From assembly GCA_029953675.1 (NCBI GenBank), contig JAMWBK010000003.1, positions 1,798,001 through 1,862,000 on the forward strand: a DNA stretch of 64,000 nt. The letters are read 5' to 3'. Position numbers and translations under genes: made by a program. Under the pieces are notes generated by a model that was not told the origin of the DNA, searched no databases, and was given only the letters and a program-made list of their open reading frames with translations. This document shows, one piece after another, positions 44,979-54,484 of the stretch. Position 1 is the stretch's first letter, and every line of letters begins with the position of its first letter. The stretch comes from Rhodosorus marinus (taxonomy: Eukaryota; Rhodophyta; Stylonematophyceae; Stylonematales; Stylonemataceae).

Positions 44979-45908
44979 TCATTGGTACGTCTCCAGGAGC
45001 ATGTTCCTGAACTCATTATCCCTCAAATTCATCTCCAGATTCGATGCAAGGAGTTTGATAATTTCACTGTCAAGAACGTTGAAAGTCTGCTCGACAAGCT
45101 TTTCAAGGTCCGAAGCGCTTTGGGTAGGGTCGAAGAGCCTTGAAAAAAACTCATATATTCTCGCAAAGTTCATTCTTGGTTTTTCCAGTGTCGTATTCAC
45201 ACCAGTTTGAGTTTGTTCTGTTGAGTGCGTATTTTGCTCATGTGAGAAAGCAGTTCGTGTGTGTACGTTATCAGATTTAACTCCCTCATTCATGCCTTCG
45301 TTATGTCCAGCCGAGCGCATCGTGTTTCCCCCTTTTCCGTTCATGTTCATGTTGGCTCCCATCATAGACAAGTTCTGTGAACCGACGTATCCATTGGGAT
45401 ACGCATGCTGCTGTATTCCCATCATCCCACCTGGCATGACTTGGGTTGGCATTTGCATAGCAATTCTCGGTGCTTGAAGATTACCCCCTCGAGAGCGATC
45501 ATCTGCCTTCATACCGTTCTTGTTGTTTCTCCTCTTCCGCGGCGGAGGTACGTGCTCACCGGTATTGTTCTTCTGCACTTTCAAAAAGTACTTCTGAGCA
45601 TGACTACGTATTTGTATAACGTTCTTTGTCCCAATATGACTCTCAATTTGTTTCCAGTCCCTCTCATACAGTCTCAACGCCTCCACAAACCTCTCGTGCT
45701 CGTCTTGAGACCAATTTTCTCTATTCTTGGTTATGGTATACGGTTTCCTAGATTTTTTCACACCACTTGGAGAACTCGAAGCTGGGGATGCACGCGCTGA
45801 TATTTGGCTCGCAGTCATACTGACCTCTCTTACAACCTCCCCATTCATTTCAGGCCTCGGGCTTATCTTCGACTGCCCACTCATACCCCTCGCCACATCC
45901 CTCTTCAT
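44979..45908 (-). CDS. REVEILLE-like MYB-related transcription factor (SHAQKYF)
   Basis: Single-exon gene of 309 residues from the ATG at 45908. The MYB repeat is at about residues 63-113: RENWSQDEHERFVEALRLYE, DWKQIESHIGTKNVIQIRSH and the SHAQKYF signature (102-108), followed by VQKNNTGEHVPPPRKR. This run matches the RVE4/6/8 branch of plant clock MYBs. The middle is rich in Gln, Met, Asn and Gly. The C-terminal 60 residues (NFARIYEFFSRLFDPTQSAS, then LASNLEMNLRDNEFRNML) resemble the LCL domain that ends those plant proteins. A role in clock or light output is by analogy. The tail-to-tail partner is ELP1. Confidence 0.9.
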   Translation of the reverse strand: MKRDVARGMSGQSKISPRPEMNGEVVREVSMTASQISARASPASSSPSGVKKSRKPYTITKNRENWSQDEHERFVEALRLYERDWKQIESHIGTKNVIQIRSHAQKYFLKVQKNNTGEHVPPPRKRRNNKNGMKADDRSRGGNLQAPRIAMQMPTQVMPGGMMGIQQHAYPNGYVGSQNLSMMGANMNMNGKGGNTMRSAGHNEGMNEGVKSDNVHTRTAFSHEQNTHSTEQTQTGVNTTLEKPRMNFARIYEFFSRLFDPTQSASDLEKLVEQTFNVLDSEIIKLLASNLEMNLRDNEFRNMLLETYQ

Positions 45909-48062
45909 AAACAAACTGAAAACTGCTCCCCTTAAACCACCACCAAACCCAACCCCCAAGCACCCTAAAACTCTCCCCCCGCCTCGAAACCTCTCAGACG
46001 CCGTTCCCAACTAAAGAACACAATCCACTGCCCAGCAAATCCACCATTACAGTCCTTCACACCAACCCCTTCCTTCAAAAACTCTTCTCCTTCCCTCCGC
46101 TCTCGAAAACACAACCTTCACTTCCCCGTACACCTCCCAACCTACCCTTCACCTCCCCCTTCCCCTAACCAACCCCACCGCCACCTCTATCAAGTAGTTA
46201 CTCAAAAGCGAGCTTATTAATCTAAAATCCATCCCTGCTTTCTGTTCATCTCCGTCCTCAAAAACTAATCACTCTGATAAGACTTTTAGGGCATCTCAGC
46301 TCGTTTCTTAGTCCAGAAGAGACGGAAGCGAAAGCGCGTTTTTCCCACTCTCAGGCGGCGCCTCTTTCACCCCTTTTTTTTCCATTTGGAAGGAATATTT
46401 TAAATGTATTTAATAAGAATTTTACCAACAAAAAGGACATAGATCCAGACGGGCCTCTAAGACAGCCTAATAAAGGACGCGTGTTAAATATTAAATGGAT
46501 AATATCTGAAAAATCCCTGAGATATTCCTTCGAAGGGACGCATGGGTTGTCATTTCTACGCCCCTCATTTAGGGATCGGATATTCACCAATGGAAACCTG
46601 TTATTCTTTGTCTAAGGACACGTGGTATGTATTTATGGGATGACCTAAGTGCACCTTTCTAGACATGGGATTGGATGGAAAGAGATTGAAAACAGGGAAG
46701 AAAACAAAAAAAAGAAGTTTGGGCGAAAAAATTGTCGGATTTCGAAGAAAAGTTAAAAATAGGGAGGTCCTGCTCGGAAACTCAATTAGTGTTAATATGA
46801 TAAAGTGAAGCGGTTTTTAGTGTTAAAATATTTACTTAGATTGATAAATGGAGAGTTTTTACTAGTGTACTTATAGGAACGATCGATAAACGTTTTGTTT
46901 TTTTTTTGTGTACGCGGAAGAGGCGTTTTGAGATTTTAAACGAAAAACGATATACACCACACAAATGGAATGGAATGGTGATTGGAATCGTTGGCTGGAA
47001 TAAGAACTGTTCTTAAACTTTGAGGCGGAGTGGTGCTCATGACGAGTCCTTAATAGTGTGTTGTTCGGTTTAACTGCTTTGAGAAGTTGAGACGTTTGCA
47101 GCTGGTGACGAAGACGTTCATAATCCTTTGCTCGCTTCTCAGCCCGTCTGTTCCGCTCACTCGGTTTCTCAAGAAATGGTTAACGCGATGGGATTTTTGT
47201 GTAGACGAGTCGCGATGGAGACGTTGGTCAGCTTGTGTTTCGCATGGTTAACCACTCGAACGGATTCTCAGGCGCAGTTTGAAGTGCCTCGATGGATTGC
47301 ATAAAACAACACAAAGTAGAGACTAAAGCGGTAAGACAGAATTGTACCGATCGTTTCTAACATGCACGATGCAAGAGCAGGTTTGGTTGGACAAGACTCT
47401 TTAAGACGTACTAGATGGAGCCGCCGGCGATTCAAAGTACAGTTGTGGATATGGGATTCATCTAGGGGATCCTGCACCACTTTATTAAAACCGATTGCTA
47501 GAGTCCGAAGCAAATCATCTAGGTCAGTGGCGAGGGCCTTGTCGCCCCGGCCTTCTCCCTCCGCTCACCCATTGGAGTTGATAAAATCCAACCCACCCAG
47601 CTGCGAAAAGTGTTAACACGCCTACCGAGTTCACGCGAGCTGTTTCTACGTGGACATCCTTATGCTTGTGTTCATAAAAACATAAGCCACTCACTACTGC
47701 GGAGCTATTCTCATGATCTCTATCGTCGCAGCTCAAAGCTTCGCCGACCCTGAGCTCCCCCATACGCTCAGCCCTCTGGCCACCCTGTCTAGCGTTAAAG
47801 CATATCAAAATATAGCAAACCTTGTTTCTACGGAAATCCCTACGTAAGACGCGTCAGCAAGCGCTATGCAAAATTTTTGCCCTTTAAAGCAGAATAATTT
47901 CATGAAAAAAGAGAACGGCTATGAAAGGCCAGGGGCTACTTAACAAGATACTCTGAGATATTTATATATGCGAAGGGGGAAAAGGTGCGCTTGGGGAGGT
48001 CGGGCAACGAGTAAAGAGGAGGAAAGATGAATTTTAATATGCATGGTAGAACGCTTTGAAGT
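45909..48062. other. Intergenic, no recognisable gene
   Basis: Bases 45930-46200 are very C-rich, which is G-rich on the MYB coding strand and fits its promoter. Bases 46580-46960 are AT-rich. Minus ORFs at 47268-47513 and 47524-47808 are open for 80 to 94 codons but match no family; splicing between them gave no convincing protein. Confidence 0.4.
47959..47968 (+). promoter_or_regulatory. TATA-like element before the bZIP gene
   Basis: TATTTATATA lies 95 bases before the bZIP ATG, followed by a G-rich stretch. Spacing suits a TATA box with a short leader. No transcript evidence. Confidence 0.35.
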
Positions 48063-48542
48063 ATGGAGTTGGAAGAGCCGACGAGCATGGATGGAACACA
48101 GGGAGTATTTCCTGCGATCTCAGAAGTGACTAACCGCAGCGACGAGGATCATGGGGGTAGGAGCCGCTTCAAATTTAGGAGCGGACGGGAGGAGGCGCTT
48201 GATGAGGTTGAGTTGGAAAGAAAGAGGCTCGAAATAGAACTGAGCGGGGACATTGCCGGGACTACTTCTGCAAAGTCAAAGAAGATGAGCGCCTCGGAAC
48301 ACTCCCTGATGCTGTTCAAGAGGAAGCTGAGGAACCGTCAGTCTGCGTCAAAGTCTCGGAGAAAGCATCAGGCGATGATGAGGAGTGTACAACAGGATGT
48401 TGACCAGCTTTCTACGCAGTACGAGTCCGTACTCCGGAAATGTGAAGAGTTCAAGGCCCTGAACGCCCAGCTCAATGTCGAAAACATGACCCTCCACAAC
48501 GAAGGAGTTCTTTTGCGAACTCAACTGGCTCAGATGATGTGA
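48063..48542 (+). CDS. bZIP transcription factor
   Basis: Single exon, 159 residues, ATG at 48063. The basic region LFKRKLRNRQSASKSRRKHQ (residues 84-103) carries the Asn-X7-Arg signature (Asn91, Arg99) that contacts DNA. A heptad-repeat zipper continues to near the C-terminus (VQQDVDQLSTQYESVLRKCE and onward), with some polar positions that may limit partners. The N-terminal half is acidic with Ser and Glu and may be an activation region. The protein is small, as in plant group S or algal bZIPs. No target can be assigned. Confidence 0.88.
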   Translation: MELEEPTSMDGTQGVFPAISEVTNRSDEDHGGRSRFKFRSGREEALDEVELERKRLEIELSGDIAGTTSAKSKKMSASEHSLMLFKRKLRNRQSASKSRRKHQAMMRSVQQDVDQLSTQYESVLRKCEEFKALNAQLNVENMTLHNEGVLLRTQLAQMM

Positions 48543-49932
48543 TGTCAGCAGAACTGACGAGCAATGCTAAACGTCTAACGACCTGATGAACAATATACTA
48601 CGCATGCACATACACCCTAGAACATCTGCGTTATCTTTACCGGTTGAAAACTCGGTCTGAAAAGAAAGAAAAGAACCAACGCAGCCAGGCAGTACATAGC
48701 TACCTTGTTGAATAAAAACTCTAAAGACCTTTGAGCACATTTCCTGGTACCCTTAATGACTCTGTAACTGAAACGTGTGTGGTAACCATCCTCCTCCTCT
48801 GAAAACTTTCCACAGGAGCCACTATGGCTTCATTTCCAGGATACTTCATATCTTGTTCGCCACTTCTCGAGACATCAATTGGTTAGAAGTCGGGCAATCA
48901 AATTCAACCAAAAAATATTCGCATTTAATGATTTCAGAGAGCTGTTTCCAAACACCTTTTTAGGAGTCGGTTTCATTCAACCAATGGCATGCACCTATAC
49001 AAAAACTTTCTGCCAATGACCATGCACTCTGCTAACGGCTAAGAACGGCGGATCAAAAATTTCCGACACATCACACCCCGCTTTCCTGACGTGGATCCAG
49101 CTGACCAGCATGGAAGCGTTCAGTCTGCAGAACTCATCCTGAAGTCAACACGAGCCGCTCAAGGGCCTGCAGGATTGCGAGAATTAGGGCATATAGGAAT
49201 CTCTGTGTTTCGATTTCCGAGGGAAGAGCATGCTTTTGAGCTACGGGGACTAGTTGTGGGCACCCCCCGCAACCTCCACCAGTTCGAATGGTCCTAGTCA
49301 TACAGTAGGCATCGTCTGCACCTCTTTGACGTGGTTGGTGCATCCTAAATTCTTCTACAATCCCCTATGTGGCATCACCCCCGCGAATACTGAACATACT
49401 GAACGGGGATTGCCTTGAGCATCAAATAGCGTTCATAATTCAACCAAGTAGGTGGTGGTCTTGCTGGGTACCCGCGCCCAAGTCGAGCTTTTTAAGTAAC
49501 TCTGCACCGTACTAGGCTCTAGACGGTTGCCTTGAATAAATCAGCACCAAAACGGCTCTCCATCAAGAATGCCGTAACCGCGCATTTTATGTCCCAGGTC
49601 TAGGGAGAGAGGGAGAGCGAGAGTTCACACTTCTAGCTGGGTTGCTAACAAAGGAGGTTGTGAGCGCGCTGCACATCACAGCCGATTTCGATGAGGGTAT
49701 GCGGCCCATTCAGCCCCCTCTCTTGTTCGGACCCATTCATGCTGGGATATTTCGTTCCTGTCAAGTACCTTTGCCTAGAGTTGGTGGTAAACGAAAAATA
49801 CGGAAGCACAAGGGGGACACGCCACTGGAGCTACCGCAACCCTACACCGGCGAGTTGGCCACTTTAGCAAGAGACGCTGAACGAGTTAGTAGTTACAAGT
49901 CATTAATGAACCAGCGATTTTCTTTTTGCCTT
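48543..49932. other. Intergenic, flank of the copia element
   Basis: No gene recognised. ORFs at 49091-49297 (plus), 49134-49343 (minus) and 49642-49938 (plus) have no family match; older element DNA is possible. The intact-looking 5' LTR begins at its right end. Confidence 0.4.
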
Positions 49933-50112
49933 TGTTGAAAGGTCAAGGGTATGCGACCTTCACCACAGGGGTAGAAACCTTACCGTAGTAGTAGAAGATA
50001 ACAACGAACGTTGGAGTACTTATTGAATGCATTTGTTGTATGGGGTCCGGGTACGGATAAAGGAAGGCACTTATGTTTGGGGAAGGTTACGAGCAAAGGC
50101 CATTTTCTATAT
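49933..50112 (+). repeat. Left LTR of the copia-type element
   Basis: Begins TGTTGAAAGGTCAAGGGTAT and contains GTAGTAGTAGAAGATAAC, GGAGTACTTATTGAATGCAT and ATAAAGGAAGGCACT. It aligns with 51926-52096 through CCATTTTCTATA, after which the two sides differ. The LTRs differ by several substitutions and a gap of about ten bases, so insertion is old. The outer edge TG is clear; the inner edge is approximate. Confidence 0.85.
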
Positions 50113-50902
50113 GGTCTCATCGCTTAGGGCGATCATTAATACGTTTGAGTGCAGGAGAGCAGAGGGGGGATGGAAACAAGGAGTTAGCCTGAAAGGGATC
50201 AGCGAACCACGGACCTGAAGTTACCCCCAGTATTCACAGGCGATGAAGAATCCAGGAATGCGTTCGGGCATTGGAAATACCAGCTACAGACGTTTCTCGG
50301 ACTCAAGGGAGTCGAGAATGTACTGCTGGACAACAGAGCAGTGGACGCGAGGATTCAGCGGCCTTGACGATGTCTCTGTTGATCGTTGCTCCTTTCCGGG
50401 ATCAACCCCTCTCCTTTGATAGCGTAGTAGGTAGGGTAATTACATTCTACTTGAGGGGTAGCCGCTAAGTAAAGGCAAAACGTCGCCCGGGTTCCAGGCC
50501 GGGTCGAACAACAGTATAACTAGGCTTACCATGGTATTTGGATAGGTTGGAGTAAAGAAAGGGGTAACTCTGCACGAGGAGATCCGTTTGTTGACATGGT
50601 GTCATCGCATAGGTTGCGAATTCGAGTTGTTAGGGGATCTTTTCGGTGGGATTCACAGTGGTGGGAACTAGAGGTTCCACGGGGGAGGACGTTGAACCTG
50701 GGGAAAGGTCGACAGCGTACATGAGAACTGTCCATCCGGCCCCGATTTTTAGGTTCGTCGTCTCAAGTGTGGCATGCTCCTCTGGCAAACTCTTCAGATC
50801 AAATCCTATGTCGAAGGGGTGAGTACTCTGTACGTTTCGTTGGATACGAGTGGACTAAAGAAAGGGGTAACTCTGCCCGCATAAAGGATCCATTTGTTAA
50901 CA

Positions 50903-51328
50903 GTCTTGGACGTATCCAGCCTGCCCGAGGTGGATTTCTCGGTTCCTCCGATCTCGCCTTATTTGGACGCCCAGGAATACGTCCACAACACCCAGCATTT
51001 TCACTTTGTACAGCGATTACATAATTTGCTTCGTTTTCTTGTACATCTTTCATATTTCCGATAATCAGCATGTCATCCAAATGCGTTCGATGCCTTGCGA
51101 ACCGACAATGGCGTTTTCAAGCAGGGAACACTTATCCTCGCAATCTACGTGGATGACCTGCTGATCATCGGAAATACGAAACACGTACAAGAAGCGAAGA
51201 AATTACTACAATCGCTGTACAAAAGCGAAAATGATTGGTGCTGTGGGTGAATCACTGGGTGTCTAAATAAGGCGAGATCGGAGGAACCGAGAAATCCACC
51301 TCGGGCGCAGGCTGTATACGTCCAAGAC
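50903..51328. repeat. Inverted duplication of a reverse transcriptase segment
   Basis: Bases 50903-51079 are the reverse complement of about 51151-51328, with a 71-base centre and by eye more than 80 percent identity. The minus strand of the left arm reads DDMLIIGNMKDVQE; the plus strand of the right arm reads DDLLIIGNTKHVQEAKKLLQ. RNA across the region could fold into a long hairpin. Confidence 0.82.
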
Positions 51329-51925
51329 ATCGTCAGGACGTATGGGATGCTGGGATGCGAACCAATACCCATACCAAAAAAATAACGACGACATCAAAAT
51401 CCGTCCAGGGGGAACCGTCGAGATGACGCAAGAGCCAAGAAAATTGTCAGGTATCTCCGGGGCTCGAAGGATCTGGTGATCTGGTTATACGCTGGGTGGA
51501 GCGAATACGAGGGGGTGGAAAGCACCAGGTGATAGGGTACTCCGACTCAACTTGGGCTGACGACAAGGCTGATCGAAGGTGCCCTAGTGGCATGCTAGTC
51601 ACCCTGAACAGATCAACCGTGCTATACAGAGGTAACGCTCGATCGCAGCAATCAACCACAGAAGCAGAATATCAAGCACTCGGCGAGATGCTTTGATTGC
51701 ACCGATGGTTTCAAGAATTTTTAGAGGAGCTGGGATACGAAGTCGAGAGGCCAATGACAGCTTGTTCTGATAATAATCCTAGTAGCAGGTGGTCGGTAGG
51801 TATCATTGAGATGCCTTCCCACGGAGATATAATCAAAGCCTCTCACCAAAAGTACGTTCGTCATGTTGCGGAACGGACTCGGTATGGACAGTAGCTCCCC
51901 CAAGTAGCAAAAGAGCGGGCGGGAG

Positions 51926-52096
51926 TGTTGAACGGTCAAGGGTATGCGGCCCTAGTAGAAACCTTACTGTAGTAGTAGAAGATAACTACGAACGCTGGAG
52001 TACTTATTGAATGCATTCGTTGCACGGGGTCAGGGTACGAATAAAGGAAGGCACTGACGTTTGGGAAAGGTTACAACAAAGGTCCATTTTCTATAG
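51926..52096 (+). repeat. Right LTR of the copia-type element
   Basis: Begins TGTTGAACGGTCAAGGGTAT, same order of blocks as the left LTR, and shares its last clear block CCATTTTCTATA. It follows the RNase H frame by about 30 bases, with a purine-rich AAAAGAGCGGGCGGGAG just before it that suits a polypurine tract. Confidence 0.85.
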
Positions 52097-52110
52097 CGTT
52101 CTCCCGGCGT

Positions 52111-53995
52111 TCTCTCCGCGTGCTGGAGGCTCGCCGTCAGTGAAAGATAATAGGAGCTTAAAACCTCGTCGCGCAATTTCACTGCAACTCGATAGATCGT
52201 AAATCTACATGGAAAGCGATGATTTCCTAAATATATACATTATTTGAAATATATGAAACGAAAGCCTCATAATATATATACTATGTCTCTAAATTAAGAG
52301 CAAAAGTTCTAAAATGATTTGATGGGACATGGTGTAGTCCAGGAAGTACAACAGGCAAATAGAATTTCAGCATTCATTGATTAAGCCAATAGTGTTGTTG
52401 AGTTTGTGCAGTTATCCAATGGGAATACAGCAGTTGACGCCAGTCTTATTTCCAGGAATCAGCACTGGGCTTTGTTTATCGATCAGAACGCGGAATGATC
52501 GGAGGGCGTGGGAATCAAGGGCTTATATAGCCTTTTAAGCGCTAGAAGTAAGTTTGAGGCAGACCACCTATATCCTTGGTCCTTCTTGCTCCATTACTAC
52601 TCTGAGCTTCACCCGTGCTAGTCGATGGGAATCCACTACTTGCATAGGCGCTCGAAATTCACCAGCGAACTCGAGGGAAAAAGTCAAGACTAACCTTCAC
52701 ATGCAAAACAACTTGGATCTACAATCCCAATACTGACTAATACTCAATCTCCCACAACCACGACTGATAGATCGATAATAGGTAATGCTACGCCAAAGCC
52801 GAAAAGCTCGACGCTTCTTCAAAGAGTCTAAGTCGAACTTGGTTGTCCCTGATGATGCGCTCTGGTGTATGTCCATTCTGAGCATCATCCGACTTCTTTC
52901 AATCGTACTACATCCAACAAAAGGGTTGAAGAAACCAACTTATCGCGTGAATCCCTTCACTCGCAGGGAGCCGCTCCCTTGGAATAGAATTTTTGGGCTG
53001 CAGCATAGTAGCTTACCCACCCACTGTCGATGTGAATGGTTGGGAACACATAGAATTGGAAGGACCATCGACTTGCCAGATCGATTTCTGCTCGCAGGGA
53101 GCCATTGTCTTGGCAAATTCGGCACAGAAATCATAAGTCCAAAATTCAGCGTTGGAAATGGTTCGTTGTCATGATCGTGTCGAGCGCTCCGTAGCTTGTT
53201 TGGAAACAGCTCGAGGTTGTGTAGCCAGCAGACCGATGAACGATTTATATGATGAAACCCTAGAAAGTGACGATTAAGTCTCGGATCCGAAAGGGCATGT
53301 TGGGTTAGAGCTGCCTAGTCTTGGCACTGTTCTTTGCCATATCCCACGGTGAACGCTCATCGAGAGAGGAAAGTCGGTTACCGTGATCGCAACTGGTTTA
53401 GAAGCCTGTCCCTGACTAACGGCCCTGGAACAAGAAGTTTCCTTCTTCGCATGCACTGTTGACTTGGAGATACTACATCCTGTCCGCAGTATTGAATTTC
53501 GACTGCACAATGAACTCCGTGTCGCAAAATTTTCCCCCAAAATTAGCCACTTGGACCTTTCTCCGGGACGGATTCAATAATATCACTGGTGAAGCGTTCA
53601 CGTAGAATACGAGGGTTCACGTAGAATACGTAGCCCTTAGGACTTCTTGGAAGCACACTTTTGCTGGGCCCCACAACGAGAAGCTCTGTACGAAGTGACC
53701 TTGTTGAGATTCATTTGCGATGGATACCTCCCGCGTGCCGGGCAATATTGCATGGTCGGAAGAGCTGTGTTGTGCCAAATTTGCTCATTCAACCAAGATC
53801 CATTCCTACGAAGGAATACATGTCTGCACGTGATGACATGTAGCCTCAGCGCAGAATGGCACCGTTCTCCAATTATGCTTTGCGAAAAGGGTTACCACTC
53901 TGACTGTTCTTTATTTATTTTGAAGTCAACGGAAGGAAGGTGAGCACCCAACGATCAAATAATTTCTTGGTGTTCGTAGCCGCTCTGGCGTTTCC
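52111..53995. other. Intergenic, no recognisable gene
   Basis: Short direct repeats: CTCGCAGGGAGCC occurs at about 52963 and 53093, and GTTCACGTAGAATACG occurs twice near 53596-53630. ORFs at 52785-53174 and 53647-53943 (plus) match no family. AT-rich at 52210-52320. Confidence 0.4.
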
Positions 53996-54484
53996 TTAGC
54001 ATAGCCCATCTTGCTTTTCTCGAGCATCCCTAGCGCTACGTTCGTTGACGTCCGATGCAAAGGACTGCTCTGACGCCGGTACATGTTCAAAAGTCCCTTT
54101 GCTCTCGTAGTCCGCAAAACATCCATGCGTCTCGACGCTGGTAGTTGGAGAGCACTGGATCTCGGGGATAGCATCGATGTCATCCAGAAAAAAATCGTTA
54201 GTGTTTTCCCGTCCGTTATGCGGCTCAAGAGGGAGCAGAAAATCAAAAGCTGCCGCTTCCATGAAACGGTGAACATGGGCGCATTCTAGAGTCTTCTTGA
54301 GGTGAATGGTAAGCTGCGTCCTCCACTTAAAAGAAGCATCGCATCCAATGCAACGATACGGCTCAATTCCAGAGTGCACCCCTCTCATATGGTTCTTCAC
54401 ATTCCACTTCCGAACAAAACATCTCGTGCACAAAGGGCAACGGTAACTCTTCTCTTTGCGAGTATTTTTCATGGCTCTTCCCAT
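53996..54484 (-). CDS. C2H2 zinc-finger protein with two fingers
   Basis: Frame of 162 residues with an ATG at 54484. Finger 1 is YRCPLCTRCFVRKWNVKNHM with Cys16, Cys19, His32 and His37. Finger 2 is YRCIGCDASFKWRTQLTIHL with Cys45, Cys48, His61 and a late His70. The rest is acidic and disordered (NDFFLDDIDAIPEIQC near residue 100). A DNA-binding regulator is likely. Another frame at 53926-54276 on the same strand is not needed. A further exon cannot be excluded. Confidence 0.75.
   Translation of the reverse strand: MGRAMKNTRKEKSYRCPLCTRCFVRKWNVKNHMRGVHSGIEPYRCIGCDASFKWRTQLTIHLKKTLECAHVHRFMEAAAFDFLLPLEPHNGRENTNDFFLDDIDAIPEIQCSPTTSVETHGCFADYESKGTFEHVPASEQSFASDVNERSARDAREKQDGLC

Larger units (their letters stand above)
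49933..52110 (+). mobile_element. Ty1/copia-type LTR retrotransposon, heavily rearranged
   Basis: Two related LTRs (49933-50112 and 51926-52096) enclose about 1.8 kb, far less than a full copia element. Just inside the left LTR, 50219-50330 reads as a gag start (FTGDEESRNAFGHWKYQLQT). A reverse transcriptase active-site strand (IYVDDLLIIGN) lies near 51142, and 51430-51900 is RNase H (GYSDSTWADDKADRRCPSGM, then QSTTEAEYQALGEML). Protease, integrase and most of the reverse transcriptase are missing, and stops break every frame. The reverse transcriptase piece also exists as an inverted copy. It cannot move by itself. Confidence 0.88.

Noticed and set aside
45727-46014. Plus-strand ORF with hydrophobic and Pro-rich parts
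   Set aside because: Antisense to the N-terminus and leader of the MYB gene.
47268-47808. Two adjoining minus-strand ORFs that might be spliced
   Set aside because: No junction gave a protein with recognisable features, and composition is mixed.
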